The notes: generated by a model not told the origin, from the sequence alone. 64,000 bases of DNA from Kaistella haifensis DSM 19056 (GCF_000735695.2 NZ_JASZ02000010.1:1-64000), one strand, 5' to 3'; counted from the first letter of the stretch, positions 26,413-35,978 are shown. Program-made: numbers and translations.

Positions 26413-28176
26413 CTAAAATTTATTTTTTAATTCATCGAGCGGAATTTCAACGAAACATCTTTTTCCTGTAGGTAAAAACTCTGGAAAACCGAGCTCTGTA
26501 AAATCTCTGATAACTTGTTCGGCATCAATTTTATAAAGGAAATCGAAACGGGATTTGCTTTGGATCTTATTCCATTGATTGTGGTAAAACTCCAGGAATT
26601 CTTCTTCCGTTTTGTACTCTAAAATTTCAAAAAGATTTTCCATGAATTTCATCACTTGGGTTTCTTTCAGACCTTCCGGAACTGCATCAATCCTCAAAAC
26701 ATTATCATTCGCAATAATCATCTCGAAACCCAGTTCTGGCAAATATTTTTTGATGGAACGAAATTTATTTTTCTCGGTTTCATTCATGTGATATTCCAAA
26801 GAAAACAGCAAAGTATGCTTGTCGCTCGTGCGCTTTTTCTTGGCATTTCTTTCACTTACAACCAACCGATGCATTCTGCCCAAATCGAGCATTAAAGTTT
26901 TCCCGTTTTTGTTGAAAAGCCAATAACCATTGGGCAAACGCATGAGATCTTCATCAAAATCTTCATCTTCAAAAAGGTTGATTTTCGATGGTTCGGCCGG
27001 AATATTTTGCTGATACATTTCCGTAATTGCTTTGGTTTCGCCGGCAGAAACACGCTCTTCCAAAAAAGGGTTGTAGTCTCGGTCAACGGTGATTTCCGGA
27101 GCTTTGAAACTTCCGTTACTGCTGTTTTTTTGATGAACGAATGCATCAATGCTCGTGTCTCGATCGAAATCTAAACTTGGCGCAACGTTATAAATTCCTA
27201 AAGATTTTTTGATTGTGGAACGTACCAAAGCGAAAATTAAGTTCTCATCTTCGAATTTTACTTCCGTTTTTTGAGGATGAATGTTCACATCAACTTTCTC
27301 CGGATCTAATTCTAGAAAAAGAAAAAATGTCGGAATATAACCCGGCAAAAGCAGACCTTCAAAAGCTTCCTGAACCGCTTTATTGAAATAAGCACTACGG
27401 AAATATCTGCCATTAACAAAGAAAAATTGCTCGCCACGAACTTTTTTGGCACCTTCGGGTTTTGCCACAAATCCGTTCAGTTTAATCCAGCCCAAATCTT
27501 CTTTGATTGGAACTAAAAGCTGATGTAATTTTCGTCCGAAAATTTCCACAATCCTTTGTAGCAAACTCGATTTTCTTAATCGAAAAACGATATCATCATT
27601 ATGAAAAAGTTCAAAATCCAAATTTTCGTGAGCCAAGGCAACTCGCTGAAATTCATCAATAATATGCCGGAATTCAACATTATTATTTTTAAGAAATTTT
27701 CTCCTTGCCGGAACATTATAAAACAGGTTTTTCACTAGGAAATTAGAACCTTCGGCTGTTTGAATCGGTTCCTGGAACTGAAAACCACCACCTTCGATAT
27801 AGATATTGGTTCCCGTTATCGCATCTTTGGTTTTGGTTCTCAATTCAACCTGAGCTACCGCAGCAATAGAGGCCAACGCTTCTCCACGAAAGCCTTTCGT
27901 TGTAATTTTAAATATATCTTCTGTGCTAGTGATTTTGGATGTTGCGTGTCTTTCGAAAGCTAATCTGGCGTCGGTATCGCTCATGCCGCTACCATTGTCC
28001 ACTACTTGGATGAGATTTTTCCCTGCATCACGAATGATGAGTTCCACTTTCGTAGCACCTGCATCAATCGCATTTTCCATAAGTTCTTTTACAATAGACG
28101 CTGGTCTTTGTACCACTTCGCCGGCAGCGATTTGGTTGGCAACATGATCCGGTAAAAGTTTTATAATATCTGACAT
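26413..28176 (-). CDS. mutL: DNA mismatch repair protein MutL, C-terminal endonuclease motifs degenerate
   Basis: A 587-residue MutL. The N-terminal GHKL ATPase is intact: ELMENAIDAG (31-40), DNGSGM (60-65) and GFRGEAL (94-100). The C-terminal dimerisation domain lacks the DQHA(x)2E(x)4E metal motif; the matching place, about residues 431-443, reads DLGRMHRLVVSER. The CPHGRP motif near the end is also changed (LPTGKRCF, about 568-575). The intrinsic nickase seen in most bacteria without MutH is therefore probably absent. First gene of a minus-strand unit with the rhomboid, EEP and lipoprotein genes. Confidence 0.95.
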   Translation of the reverse strand: MSDIIKLLPDHVANQIAAGEVVQRPASIVKELMENAIDAGATKVELIIRDAGKNLIQVVDNGSGMSDTDARLAFERHATSKITSTEDIFKITTKGFRGEALASIAAVAQVELRTKTKDAITGTNIYIEGGGFQFQEPIQTAEGSNFLVKNLFYNVPARRKFLKNNNVEFRHIIDEFQRVALAHENLDFELFHNDDIVFRLRKSSLLQRIVEIFGRKLHQLLVPIKEDLGWIKLNGFVAKPEGAKKVRGEQFFFVNGRYFRSAYFNKAVQEAFEGLLLPGYIPTFFLFLELDPEKVDVNIHPQKTEVKFEDENLIFALVRSTIKKSLGIYNVAPSLDFDRDTSIDAFVHQKNSSNGSFKAPEITVDRDYNPFLEERVSAGETKAITEMYQQNIPAEPSKINLFEDEDFDEDLMRLPNGYWLFNKNGKTLMLDLGRMHRLVVSERNAKKKRTSDKHTLLFSLEYHMNETEKNKFRSIKKYLPELGFEMIIANDNVLRIDAVPEGLKETQVMKFMENLFEILEYKTEEEFLEFYHNQWNKIQSKSRFDFLYKIDAEQVIRDFTELGFPEFLPTGKRCFVEIPLDELKNKF

Positions 28177-28193
28177 TTCCTATAATAATCCTG

Positions 28194-28201
28194 CAAAAAT
28201 A
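28194..28201 (-). promoter_or_regulatory. Promoter -7 box for mutL
   Basis: Minus-strand TATTTTTG fits TAnnTTTG, 17 bases before the mutL ATG. The rest of the 247-base gap up to 28424 holds a terminator and no gene. Confidence 0.5.
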
Positions 28202-28372
28202 GCGATTAGATTTGGGGTTTTGAAAAAACTTTAGGCCTAATTTTCCTTTTGAAACCTTTGATTTTACCATAAAAACCACTTAAAAGATGAGCGCTAACTT
28301 GCACGATATTCGATATTTTTCAAAAGTTTCAACCGGTAAAAATACTGATTTTATTTGGTCTTTTTAAATAAA

Positions 28373-28400
28373 GAAACTTCCAGCGAATTACCGGAAGTCT
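28373..28400 (-). terminator. Terminator of the prolyl oligopeptidase gene
   Basis: ACTTCC (28376-28381) pairs with GGAAGT (28393-28398). On the minus strand the stem is followed by TTCTTTATTT. It ends the gene that stops at 28424. Confidence 0.55.
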
Positions 28401-28423
28401 CTTATTAATCATTATTTAAACAT

Positions 28424-30538
28424 CTACTTTTTTAATGTTTTAACACCCATTTCATACAATGCAAAACTTAGCAAATCAGCATTTTCTCCAATTACTTGGT
28501 CGGTACTTCTACCCGCTCCGTGTCCTGCATTTACTTCAATTCTTACCAAAACCGGGTTGTTACAAGATTGTTTTTCCTGAAGTTCAGCTCCAAATTTGAA
28601 TGAATGAGCCGGCACAACACGATCATCATGATCACTGGTAATAATCATCGTTGAAGGATAGCAAACTCCTTTTTTTACGTTATGGACTGGTGAATAAGAT
28701 TTTAAATATTCAAACATTTCTTTGCTGTCTTCCGCGATTCCATAATCGTAGCTCCAACCCGCTCCGGCGGTAAATTTGTTATACCTCAGCATATCCAAAA
28801 CCCCCACTCCCGGGAAAGCTACTTTTGCCAAATCCGGACGCATCGTCATCGTAGCACCTACCAAAAGTCCACCGTTTGAACGTCCGGAAAGCGCCATATA
28901 TTCTTTGGAAGTATAGCCTTTAGTTTGCAGATATTCGCCTGCTGCGATGAAATCTTCAAACACATTTTTCTTTTGCATTTTCGTTCCTGCATCGTGCCAT
29001 TTTTTTCCGTATTCGCCGCCACCACGGATGTTTGGAACGGCATAAATCCCGCCATTTTCCATCCAAATTGCATTTACTACAGAGAATGCCGGTTGCAAAC
29101 TGATGTTGAAACCTCCGTAAGAATAAAGAATAGTCGGGTTTTTACCATCGAGTTTAGTGCCTTTTTTATAATTAATCATCATTGGAACTTTGGTTCCGTC
29201 TTTTGATGTATAGAAAACTTGTTCTGAAACATAATCTTCAGGATTAAATTTCACCTTCGGCTTCTGATAAACTTCTGATTTTCCGGTTTCTACATTGAAT
29301 TTGTAAGTTGTTCCCGGTGTGATATAATTGGTGAAAGAAAAATAAAGATCTTTTTCTTTTTCCTTTCCTCCGAATCCGGAAGCGGTTCCAATTCCTGGTA
29401 ATCCAATGGTTCGGATGAGTTTTCCATCATAGTCAAATTGTTTCACCGAGGTTACTGCATCTTTGATGTATTTTGCAAAAATATATCCGCCTCCTGTAGA
29501 AACATTCAGTACATTATCTGTTTCCGGAATTACATCAACCCAAATGTCCGGCTGATTGATGTTGAATTTAACCAAACGCATATTGGGCGCGTTTTTATCC
29601 GTTAAAGCGTAAATAAAATCACCTTTAGAATCTATAAAATCCGTATTGAAATCATAACCTTTCTGAACGGGAACAAAATCAGTTTTTTTCTTTAAATCTT
29701 TAATGTAAAGTTCATTTCCACTAGTTGCGTCGGATGCACTCAAAATTTCGAGACGTTCATCGTCAGAAACCCCAATTCCCATATATCTTCGCTTGAAATT
29801 TTCGCCTCCGACGATCAATTTATCTTGCGATTGTTTGGTTCCCAACTTGTGGAAATACACTTTATGCATATCAGTTTTTGCGGAAAGTTCGCTTCCTTTC
29901 GGCTTATCGTAGCTTGAATAGTAAAATCCTTCGTCTCCCAACCAAGAAGCTCCGGAAAATTTCACATCAACAATAGTTTCATCAATTTTTTCTTTTGTAA
30001 TAGCGTTTAGAATAATGATTTTGTTCCAGTCACTTCCGCCTTCGGAAATTGAATAAGCTACTAGATTTCCTTTTTTATTGAATGAAACTCCGGCTAAAGA
30101 AGTAGTTCCTTTTTCTGAAAATTTATTTGGATCGAGGAAAACTTCAGTTTTCCCGGATTTATCGGTTCTGTATAGTACAAATTGCGCTTGAAGACCGTCG
30201 TTTTTATAGAAATAAGTAAAATCTCCTTCTTTGAAAGGCGCTCCAATTTTCTCGTAATTCCAGATGTCTTTCAATTGATTACGAATCTCTTCCCGGAACG
30301 GGATTTTCTTCAAATAATCGTTTGTAAAAGCCACTTCTCGCTGCACCCAATCTTTGGTATCATCGGCACGGTCGTCTTCTAACCAGCGATAAGGATCCGC
30401 AACTTTGCTACCGAAATATTCATCGGTGTGGGAAATTTTTTTGGTTTCGGGATATTTCAAATTAGAATTTAGGTTTTGGGCATTCATCATATTCAATGCT
30501 AAAACAGCTACAGAGGCTGTAAGGATCGCTATTTTCAT
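28424..30538 (-). CDS. Secreted prolyl oligopeptidase (S9A)
   Basis: A 704-residue serine peptidase that cuts short peptides after proline. Signal peptide about 1-20; beta-propeller domain about 75-440; alpha/beta hydrolase domain from about 450. Catalytic residues: Ser554 in SGRSNGG, an Asp in DHDDRV (636-641) and His673 in NAGHGAG. The N-terminal KYPETKKISHTDEYFGSKV...YRWLEDD pattern is typical of flavobacterial prolyl endopeptidases such as the Elizabethkingia enzyme. Monocistronic with its own promoter and terminator. It may work with the DPP7-type peptidase in periplasmic peptide breakdown. Confidence 0.95.
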   Translation of the reverse strand: MKIAILTASVAVLALNMMNAQNLNSNLKYPETKKISHTDEYFGSKVADPYRWLEDDRADDTKDWVQREVAFTNDYLKKIPFREEIRNQLKDIWNYEKIGAPFKEGDFTYFYKNDGLQAQFVLYRTDKSGKTEVFLDPNKFSEKGTTSLAGVSFNKKGNLVAYSISEGGSDWNKIIILNAITKEKIDETIVDVKFSGASWLGDEGFYYSSYDKPKGSELSAKTDMHKVYFHKLGTKQSQDKLIVGGENFKRRYMGIGVSDDERLEILSASDATSGNELYIKDLKKKTDFVPVQKGYDFNTDFIDSKGDFIYALTDKNAPNMRLVKFNINQPDIWVDVIPETDNVLNVSTGGGYIFAKYIKDAVTSVKQFDYDGKLIRTIGLPGIGTASGFGGKEKEKDLYFSFTNYITPGTTYKFNVETGKSEVYQKPKVKFNPEDYVSEQVFYTSKDGTKVPMMINYKKGTKLDGKNPTILYSYGGFNISLQPAFSVVNAIWMENGGIYAVPNIRGGGEYGKKWHDAGTKMQKKNVFEDFIAAGEYLQTKGYTSKEYMALSGRSNGGLLVGATMTMRPDLAKVAFPGVGVLDMLRYNKFTAGAGWSYDYGIAEDSKEMFEYLKSYSPVHNVKKGVCYPSTMIITSDHDDRVVPAHSFKFGAELQEKQSCNNPVLVRIEVNAGHGAGRSTDQVIGENADLLSFALYEMGVKTLKK

Positions 30539-30555
30539 TACTATTTCAGTTTTAC

Positions 30556-30563
30556 CAAATTTA
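30556..30563 (-). promoter_or_regulatory. Promoter -7 box for the prolyl oligopeptidase
   Basis: Minus-strand TAAATTTG fits TAnnTTTG, 17 bases before the ATG at 30538. It lies in a 137-base divergent gap. Confidence 0.55.
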
Positions 30564-30675
30564 TAAATTTTATCTTATTTTAAAGTTAAAGAAAGAAACA
30601 TTAACAAACTTTACGATAATTTAATATCTGAAAGGTATGCAATTTGCTTAATTTTATGCTCATAACAAAAGCAAT

Positions 30676-30870
30676 ATGAAAAAAGAAACAGGAATTTTAT
30701 TGGCAGGAAGTGTGGGAGTAATCCTTGGCTTGGGAATTTTCGGAATTAAGAAATTTTTTTCTAGAAAACACCAAGAATACCATGATTATTATTCTGATTT
30801 TCACCGCCATTTCGAGAAAAAGAAAAAAGACGACGGGAATCACGGCGTGGAATATTTGGCCATGCTTTAA
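30676..30870 (+). CDS. Small single-pass membrane protein
   Basis: A 64-residue protein that I do not recognise. It has one Gly/Ile-rich membrane helix (about 5-25), then a short basic, His/Tyr-rich tail (HQEYHDYYSDFHRHFEKKKK). A terminator follows directly, and the divergent neighbour has its own promoter, so it seems to be a real monocistronic gene. The start is ATG 30676. Confidence 0.6.
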   Translation: MKKETGILLAGSVGVILGLGIFGIKKFFSRKHQEYHDYYSDFHRHFEKKKKDDGNHGVEYLAML

Positions 30871-30891
30871 TAAATTATGATATTCGCTAAT

Positions 30892-30925
30892 AAATCCTGA
30901 TTTCGTTTGAACTCAGGATTTTTTG
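30892..30925 (+). terminator. Terminator after the small membrane protein gene
   Basis: AAATCCTGA (30892-30900) pairs with TCAGGATTT (30913-30921) and is followed by TTT. Good 9-bp stem. Confidence 0.75.
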
Positions 30926-30993
30926 TGGAGAACTGAGGCCTCTAAACTCATTACGTTCATTAGTAAAACTTATAAATTTACTCCATCAATTTC

Positions 30994-32037
30994 ATGCAAA
31001 ACGAAAATTTCATCAAAGGTCAAGGTGCGCAGCGAAACGAAAACAACCGTTTCGACCGGTACACTTTTGAACCAGAAGAAGAAGATTTTCAACAGATAAA
31101 AACCCATTTCACCGAAGTTTTTCCTAAAACAATTGTAAATGAAGTGAAAAGTCCGGATTTAAAGATGGAATATTCTATGAATCCGTATCAAGGTTGCGAG
31201 CACGGTTGCTCTTATTGTTTTGCTCGCCCTACTCACGAATATTGGGGATTTTCTGCAGGTGTGGATTTTGAAAGAAAAATAATGGTCAAGAAAAACGCTC
31301 CCGAACTTTTGGAGCAATTTTTTCAGAAAAGAAATTATTCGCCAAAAACTATCACCCTTTCCGGAAATACCGACTGTTACCAACCTGCAGAGAGAACTTT
31401 CGAAATTACCCGTAAACTCCTGCAACTTTGTTTGGAATATCGGCATCCGATTTCTATTTTAACTAAAAATGCTTTGGTTTTGCGAGATTTGGACATTTTG
31501 AAACCTATGGCAGAGCAGAATTTGGTTTCGGTTTCATTGAGTATTCCTACCATGAATGAGGAAATACGCCGAAAAATGGAACCGCGAACCTCTTCCACCA
31601 AAAACAAACTCAAAGCCATTGAAATTCTGAGTGAAAATAATATTCCAACCGGAGTGATGGTGTCGCCGGTAATTCCAGGATTGACGAGTGATGAAAGTTT
31701 GAACATTCTAAAAACCATTTCCGAAAAAGGCGCACAGAATTTCGGTTATTCTTTAGTTCGATTGAATGATACGGTTGAACCCGTTTTTGTGAAATGGATT
31801 CATGCCAACTTTCCCGACAGAGCCCAAAAAGTACTCAATCTCATTCGGTCTTTGCATGGCGGAAACCTCGGCGACAAAAGGTTCCACCAAAGATATCAAG
31901 GCGTTGGAAATATCGCAGAAATGATTCACCACACTTTTGCTTTAGGTAAAAGAAAATACTTTGCAGACAAAGCATTTCCAACACTTTCCACAGAAAATTT
32001 TACCGGCAGCAAAACTCAGCAACTGAAACTTTTTTAA
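30994..32037 (+). CDS. PA0069 family radical SAM protein
   Basis: A 347-residue radical SAM enzyme related to spore photoproduct lyase-like proteins. The [4Fe-4S] ligands Cys68, Cys72 and Cys75 lie in GCEHGCSYCFARPTHEYWG. The N-terminal motif KGQGAQRNENNRFDRY and the PISILTKNALVLRDLD and PVIPGLTSDE segments match the PA0069/Rv2578c-type subgroup, whose reaction is unknown. Own transcription unit after a terminator. Confidence 0.92.
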   Translation: MQNENFIKGQGAQRNENNRFDRYTFEPEEEDFQQIKTHFTEVFPKTIVNEVKSPDLKMEYSMNPYQGCEHGCSYCFARPTHEYWGFSAGVDFERKIMVKKNAPELLEQFFQKRNYSPKTITLSGNTDCYQPAERTFEITRKLLQLCLEYRHPISILTKNALVLRDLDILKPMAEQNLVSVSLSIPTMNEEIRRKMEPRTSSTKNKLKAIEILSENNIPTGVMVSPVIPGLTSDESLNILKTISEKGAQNFGYSLVRLNDTVEPVFVKWIHANFPDRAQKVLNLIRSLHGGNLGDKRFHQRYQGVGNIAEMIHHTFALGKRKYFADKAFPTLSTENFTGSKTQQLKLF

Positions 32038-32136
32038 GCTAGAGCTTTTAATAAAACCATCCAAAATCTTTAAATTTTATCAGGAAAAAGAGATTGCTTG
32101 AAGTTTTTGGTTATTTTTATCAAAATTTTTCAGGAA

Positions 32137-33540
32137 ATGGTTTTAAGCAGAATTTGGAGTGCATTTATCATTATCGCAATATTGGTTGCAAGTATAAAAT
32201 ATTTATTTTCAGATCATTACAAAGCGATTTACAACGATATGGTAGTCGGAAAAAGTGGCGACACTGTGCAAATTGCGACCAAAAACATCAACGAATTATC
32301 GCCAGATTTGAAAGCTGCTTTGCTTTTGAAACCCGAATTTGATGAAAACAGGATTCACTATAAAGCCGATTCTGCAAAAACAAATGTTGCGGTTTATCGT
32401 GTTCAGGAAACTGATGGAGTGATCGGAACCTCGGAAACTGCGGTGAAAATATGTCTTGGTTTAGTGGGAATCATGACGCTTTTTATGGGTTTTATGAGCA
32501 TCGCTGAAAAAGCCGGCGGAATCAATTTATTATCAAGATTAATTCAACCATTTTTCTCAAAATTATTTCCGGAAATCCCGAAAAACCACCCTTCTTTTGG
32601 GCATATGTTGCTTAATTTTTCGGCAAATTTATTGGGTCTAGATAATGCAGCAACTCCTTTTGGACTCAAAGCCATGGAAAGTTTGCAAACTTTAAACCCA
32701 GATAAAGAAAAAGCCAGCAATTCCCAGATTATGTTTCTTTGCCTTCACGCAGGAGGTTTGACGCTGATTCCGGTTTCCATCATCGCAATTCGAGCTTCGA
32801 TGGGATCGCAAACGCCAACCGATATTTTTCTTCCGTGTATGATTGCTACTTTTTCTGCGACCATGGCAGCGATGATTGTGGTATCACTTTATCAGAAAAT
32901 TAATTTACTTCAACCAATAGTAATTGCTTACGTTGGTGGAATATCCGCAATCATCGGATTACTAGTTGTTTACCTACTGAATTTAACTAAAGAAGGATTG
33001 GATAATTTCAGCATGCTTTTAAGCAATGGAATTATTCTGCTCATCTTTTTTGCCATCGTTTTGGGTGGAGTTTACAAAAAAATAAACGTGTTCGATGCGT
33101 TTATTGATGGAGCAAAAGAAGGATTTTGGACTTGTGTGAAGATCATTCCCTATTTAGTGGGAATGTTGATCGCCATTTCGCTTTTGCGAACTTCCGGAGT
33201 TTTTGATGTACTCATTGACGGGATGAAATGGGTTGCAACCGTAGTTGGTTTTGACACACGATTTGTAGACGGTTTACCAACTGCTTTGATCAAACCACTT
33301 TCCGGTTCCGGAGCGCGAGGAATGATGGTAGATACGATGCAAACTTTCGGTGCAGACAGTTTCCAGGGAAGACTTGCAGCGGTTTTGCAGGGAAGTTCGG
33401 ATACTACTTTCTATGTAATTGCTGTTTATTTTGGAGCGGTGGGAATCAAAAATACACGGTATACTGTTACTGCAATGCTTTTGGCGGATTTGGTCGGCAT
33501 CATCACTTCGGTGATTTTGGCTTATCTTTTCTTTGCTTAA
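32137..33540 (+). CDS. SpmA/SpmB-like nucleoside-recognition (Gate) domain membrane protein
   Basis: A 467-residue polytopic protein joining two Gate domains: an SpmA-like half (about 85-290) and an SpmB-like half (about 310-467, ending with the PLSGSGARGMMVDTMQTFG and GSSDTTFYVIAVYFG motifs). In Bacillus the two halves are separate spore maturation proteins; here they are fused in a non-sporulating phylum, and the transported substrate is unknown. The frame extends to a TTG at 32098, but ATG 32137 (MVLSRIWSAF) gives a normal start before the first helix. Confidence 0.85.
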   Translation: MVLSRIWSAFIIIAILVASIKYLFSDHYKAIYNDMVVGKSGDTVQIATKNINELSPDLKAALLLKPEFDENRIHYKADSAKTNVAVYRVQETDGVIGTSETAVKICLGLVGIMTLFMGFMSIAEKAGGINLLSRLIQPFFSKLFPEIPKNHPSFGHMLLNFSANLLGLDNAATPFGLKAMESLQTLNPDKEKASNSQIMFLCLHAGGLTLIPVSIIAIRASMGSQTPTDIFLPCMIATFSATMAAMIVVSLYQKINLLQPIVIAYVGGISAIIGLLVVYLLNLTKEGLDNFSMLLSNGIILLIFFAIVLGGVYKKINVFDAFIDGAKEGFWTCVKIIPYLVGMLIAISLLRTSGVFDVLIDGMKWVATVVGFDTRFVDGLPTALIKPLSGSGARGMMVDTMQTFGADSFQGRLAAVLQGSSDTTFYVIAVYFGAVGIKNTRYTVTAMLLADLVGIITSVILAYLFFA

Positions 33541-33560
33541 AATTTTAAAAAAAACTTGAA

Positions 33561-33953
33561 ATGATACACGATAAAGATTACATTATCAGAATTGTAAAGC
33601 AGTTTTCGGAATTTCTTTCAAAAATGATTTTGGGCGGCAAAAATGAAGGTGAACATTCAGAATGGGAAAGAATTTTCGACACTAATATGAATGATACTTT
33701 CAAGATAAGTTTTGAAACGCTTGCTTCTAAATCTTCAGATGAAATTATCAATTTAATTAATGAAAAAGACAAAGCCCACCATGTTCCGTATTTGGAATTG
33801 TTGGGGCACTTATTTTACTTTAAAAATAAAGAAAATCCGTGCACCGATTTTGCAGCCAAAGCCAAAACTTTCTATGAAATGTATTTGCAGCAAAGCGGAA
33901 TATTTTCGATGCCTATTGTTTCAAGAATTAATGAATTGAAAGCCCAATTGTAA
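33561..33953 (+). CDS. Hypothetical protein
   Basis: A 130-residue protein that I do not recognise. It appears all-helical and soluble, beginning DYIIRIVKQFSEFLSKMILG, with a mixed-charge middle and an AKTFYEMYLQQSGIFSMP segment near the end that looks like a TPR-type helix. No signal peptide or metal motif. It lies 20 bases after the SpmAB gene and 40 before the TolC gene, so it may be part of that transcript. Confidence 0.65.
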   Translation: MIHDKDYIIRIVKQFSEFLSKMILGGKNEGEHSEWERIFDTNMNDTFKISFETLASKSSDEIINLINEKDKAHHVPYLELLGHLFYFKNKENPCTDFAAKAKTFYEMYLQQSGIFSMPIVSRINELKAQL

Positions 33954-33993
33954 CAATTAAGCAAAAAAATCGTCTTATTCTGTAAAATCCACC

Positions 33994-35334
33994 ATGAAAA
34001 AAATTGCAGTGCTTTTGATGAGCTTCGTAAGCGTTTATTCCTTTTCTCAGAAAAAATGGTCGCTACAGGAATGTGTAAATTACGCTGTGGAAAACAACCT
34101 GCAAGTTCTTCAAAATCAATTAAATACTAAAACACAAAACAATTCTCTAGACATTGCCAAGCGACAATACTTGCCTTCAGTTTCTGGGAATCTCAATAAT
34201 ACCGCCTCTTTCGGACAAGGTAGAGATGTTTTCGGGACCACGAATAGAAACGACAATTTCAGCAACAGCGCGAATGTTGGAGCGGATATTTTGGTTTTTA
34301 ATAATGGACGCTTAGAAAAAAATATTCGAAAAACTGAATTTGAAGTTGAGGCCAGCAAATTTGATTTGGAAAGAATTAAAAATGATATTTCGCTACAAAT
34401 TGCTCAACAATATTTATCGGTTTTGCTCAATCGAGAAATAACTAAAATCTCCGAAAGCGCTCTCGAAAACGCCGATAAACTTTACAAAAGAGCAAAAATA
34501 ACTACCGAAGTTGGCACGACTCCGCAAACGATTTTAGCTGAAGCTGAAGCCGCGCTCGCAAGAGAAAAACAAAATGTGAAAACTGCTGAAATCAACACCA
34601 ACAGAAGTTTGTTTGCTTTGGCAATGCTTCTTCAACTTTCAGATTACAAAAACTTTGATATTCAAGAAGTTGCTATCGAAAACGAATTAGACGCTCCTCT
34701 TTTTTCAGCGGAAAATATCATTAATAAAGCTTACGAAAACCAACCTCAAATAAAAGCCGCCGAAAACCGCATCAAATCATCTGAAGCACAAACCGAAGTT
34801 GCGAAAACCGCTTTCTGGCCGACTGTTACCGCAAATGCAGGATTGGGAACTTCTTATTTTTATGCGATGAATGCCGGAACCGACATCAACGGTAATAAAA
34901 TTCAGCAAACTGGTTTCTTTAAACAATACAAAGACAATTTCGGGCAACAATTGGGCTTGTCTGCAAATATTCCTATTTTTAACAAAGGAATTACAAAACT
35001 TCAGGTAGAGCAATCGAAAATTAATGAAGATATTGCTAAAAATTCTTTGCTACAACAGAAACAGGAAGTTTTGCAAAATGTTCAGAAAGCGCAATTTGAC
35101 GCAGAAAGTAACTATGAAAATTACCTTACTGCCGTGGAAGCCGAGAGAAGTTCGAAACTTGCGGTGGACTTTGCAGAGAAAAGTTTTGCAGTTGGAAGAA
35201 CCACAATTTATGATCTGAATATTGCCCGAAATAACTACGCAAATGCGCAAGGAGCCGTTGCTCAGGCAAAATACAACTATCTTTTCAGCATGAAACTTTT
35301 GAATTTTTATGCGGGAATTCCTTTGAGTCTTTAA
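33994..35334 (+). CDS. TolC family outer membrane efflux protein
   Basis: A 446-residue outer membrane factor. Signal peptide about 1-18, then the family start KWSLQECVNYAVENNLQVLQ (residues 21-40) and two long coiled-coil/beta repeats (about 40-230 and 240-440), the second with PQIKAAENRIKSSEAQ and the conserved VGRTTIYDLNIARN near the end. It should form trimeric channels for efflux or type I secretion. No inner-membrane pump or adaptor gene lies beside it, so its partner is encoded elsewhere. Confidence 0.93.
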   Translation: MKKIAVLLMSFVSVYSFSQKKWSLQECVNYAVENNLQVLQNQLNTKTQNNSLDIAKRQYLPSVSGNLNNTASFGQGRDVFGTTNRNDNFSNSANVGADILVFNNGRLEKNIRKTEFEVEASKFDLERIKNDISLQIAQQYLSVLLNREITKISESALENADKLYKRAKITTEVGTTPQTILAEAEAALAREKQNVKTAEINTNRSLFALAMLLQLSDYKNFDIQEVAIENELDAPLFSAENIINKAYENQPQIKAAENRIKSSEAQTEVAKTAFWPTVTANAGLGTSYFYAMNAGTDINGNKIQQTGFFKQYKDNFGQQLGLSANIPIFNKGITKLQVEQSKINEDIAKNSLLQQKQEVLQNVQKAQFDAESNYENYLTAVEAERSSKLAVDFAEKSFAVGRTTIYDLNIARNNYANAQGAVAQAKYNYLFSMKLLNFYAGIPLSL

Positions 35335-35385
35335 ATTTAGTCAATCATTTTTAAATGGATATTCAGATTTCCGACAGTATAAAAA

Positions 35386-35976
35386 ATGTCAATTAAAAAT
35401 TTAGAGAAATATTTACCAGAGAATACGCTTCCGCATCTGAAAGAATGGTTTGGCGATCATTATATTCACATTAAAATTACACGCGGCAGAAAATCGAAAT
35501 TAGGAGATTACCGAAAATTGCCGGATAGATCTCATGAAATTACGATTAATTCTACCCTTCAACCACAACTCTTTTTCTTCGTTCTCACCCATGAATTGGC
35601 GCATTTAATTGCTTTTGAAAATTTCGGTGGCAGAATTTCCCCGCACGGAATGGAATGGAAAAACACATTCCGGATGATGCTTTTGGAAAGTATTTCGGTG
35701 TATTCAGAAGATTTAAAACCCATAATTCTTCAGTTTTCAAAATCTCCAAAAGCCAATTTTATGGCGAGTCCAGATTTGGTTAGGTACTTTCATATAGAAA
35801 ATTACGAAGACGAAAGTTCTTACATTGAAGATTTAAGTATCGCCGACCGATTTATTTATCGCAAACAAACCTATATCATTGAAGAGCTCCGCAAAAAAAA
35901 CTATCTTTGTACCAATCTCACCAATGGGAAAAAGTATATTTTCAAACCTTTAGCAAGAGTAGAAAAAATAAGTTAA
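35386..35976 (+). CDS. SprT-like zinc-binding protein
   Basis: A 196-residue protein with an SprT-like metallopeptidase domain. The zinc motif HELAH is at residues 69-73 and a further histidine occurs in SPHGMEWK (His87). Bacterial SprT proteins are uncharacterised; eukaryotic Spartan relatives cut DNA-protein crosslinks, so a similar role is only inferred. Two bases separate it from the mannose-1-phosphate guanylyltransferase gene. Confidence 0.88.
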   Translation: MSIKNLEKYLPENTLPHLKEWFGDHYIHIKITRGRKSKLGDYRKLPDRSHEITINSTLQPQLFFFVLTHELAHLIAFENFGGRISPHGMEWKNTFRMMLLESISVYSEDLKPIILQFSKSPKANFMASPDLVRYFHIENYEDESSYIEDLSIADRFIYRKQTYIIEELRKKNYLCTNLTNGKKYIFKPLARVEKIS

Positions 35977-35978
35977 AC

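Noticed and set aside
32040-32060. AAGCTAGAGCTTTT palindrome as terminator after the radical SAM gene
   Set aside because: The stem would have a two-base loop and five pairs only, too weak to support.
35907-35978. Upstream start of the mannose-1-phosphate guanylyltransferase within sprT
   Set aside because: The extra 24 residues are an out-of-frame reading of sprT; ATG 35979 matches the family start.
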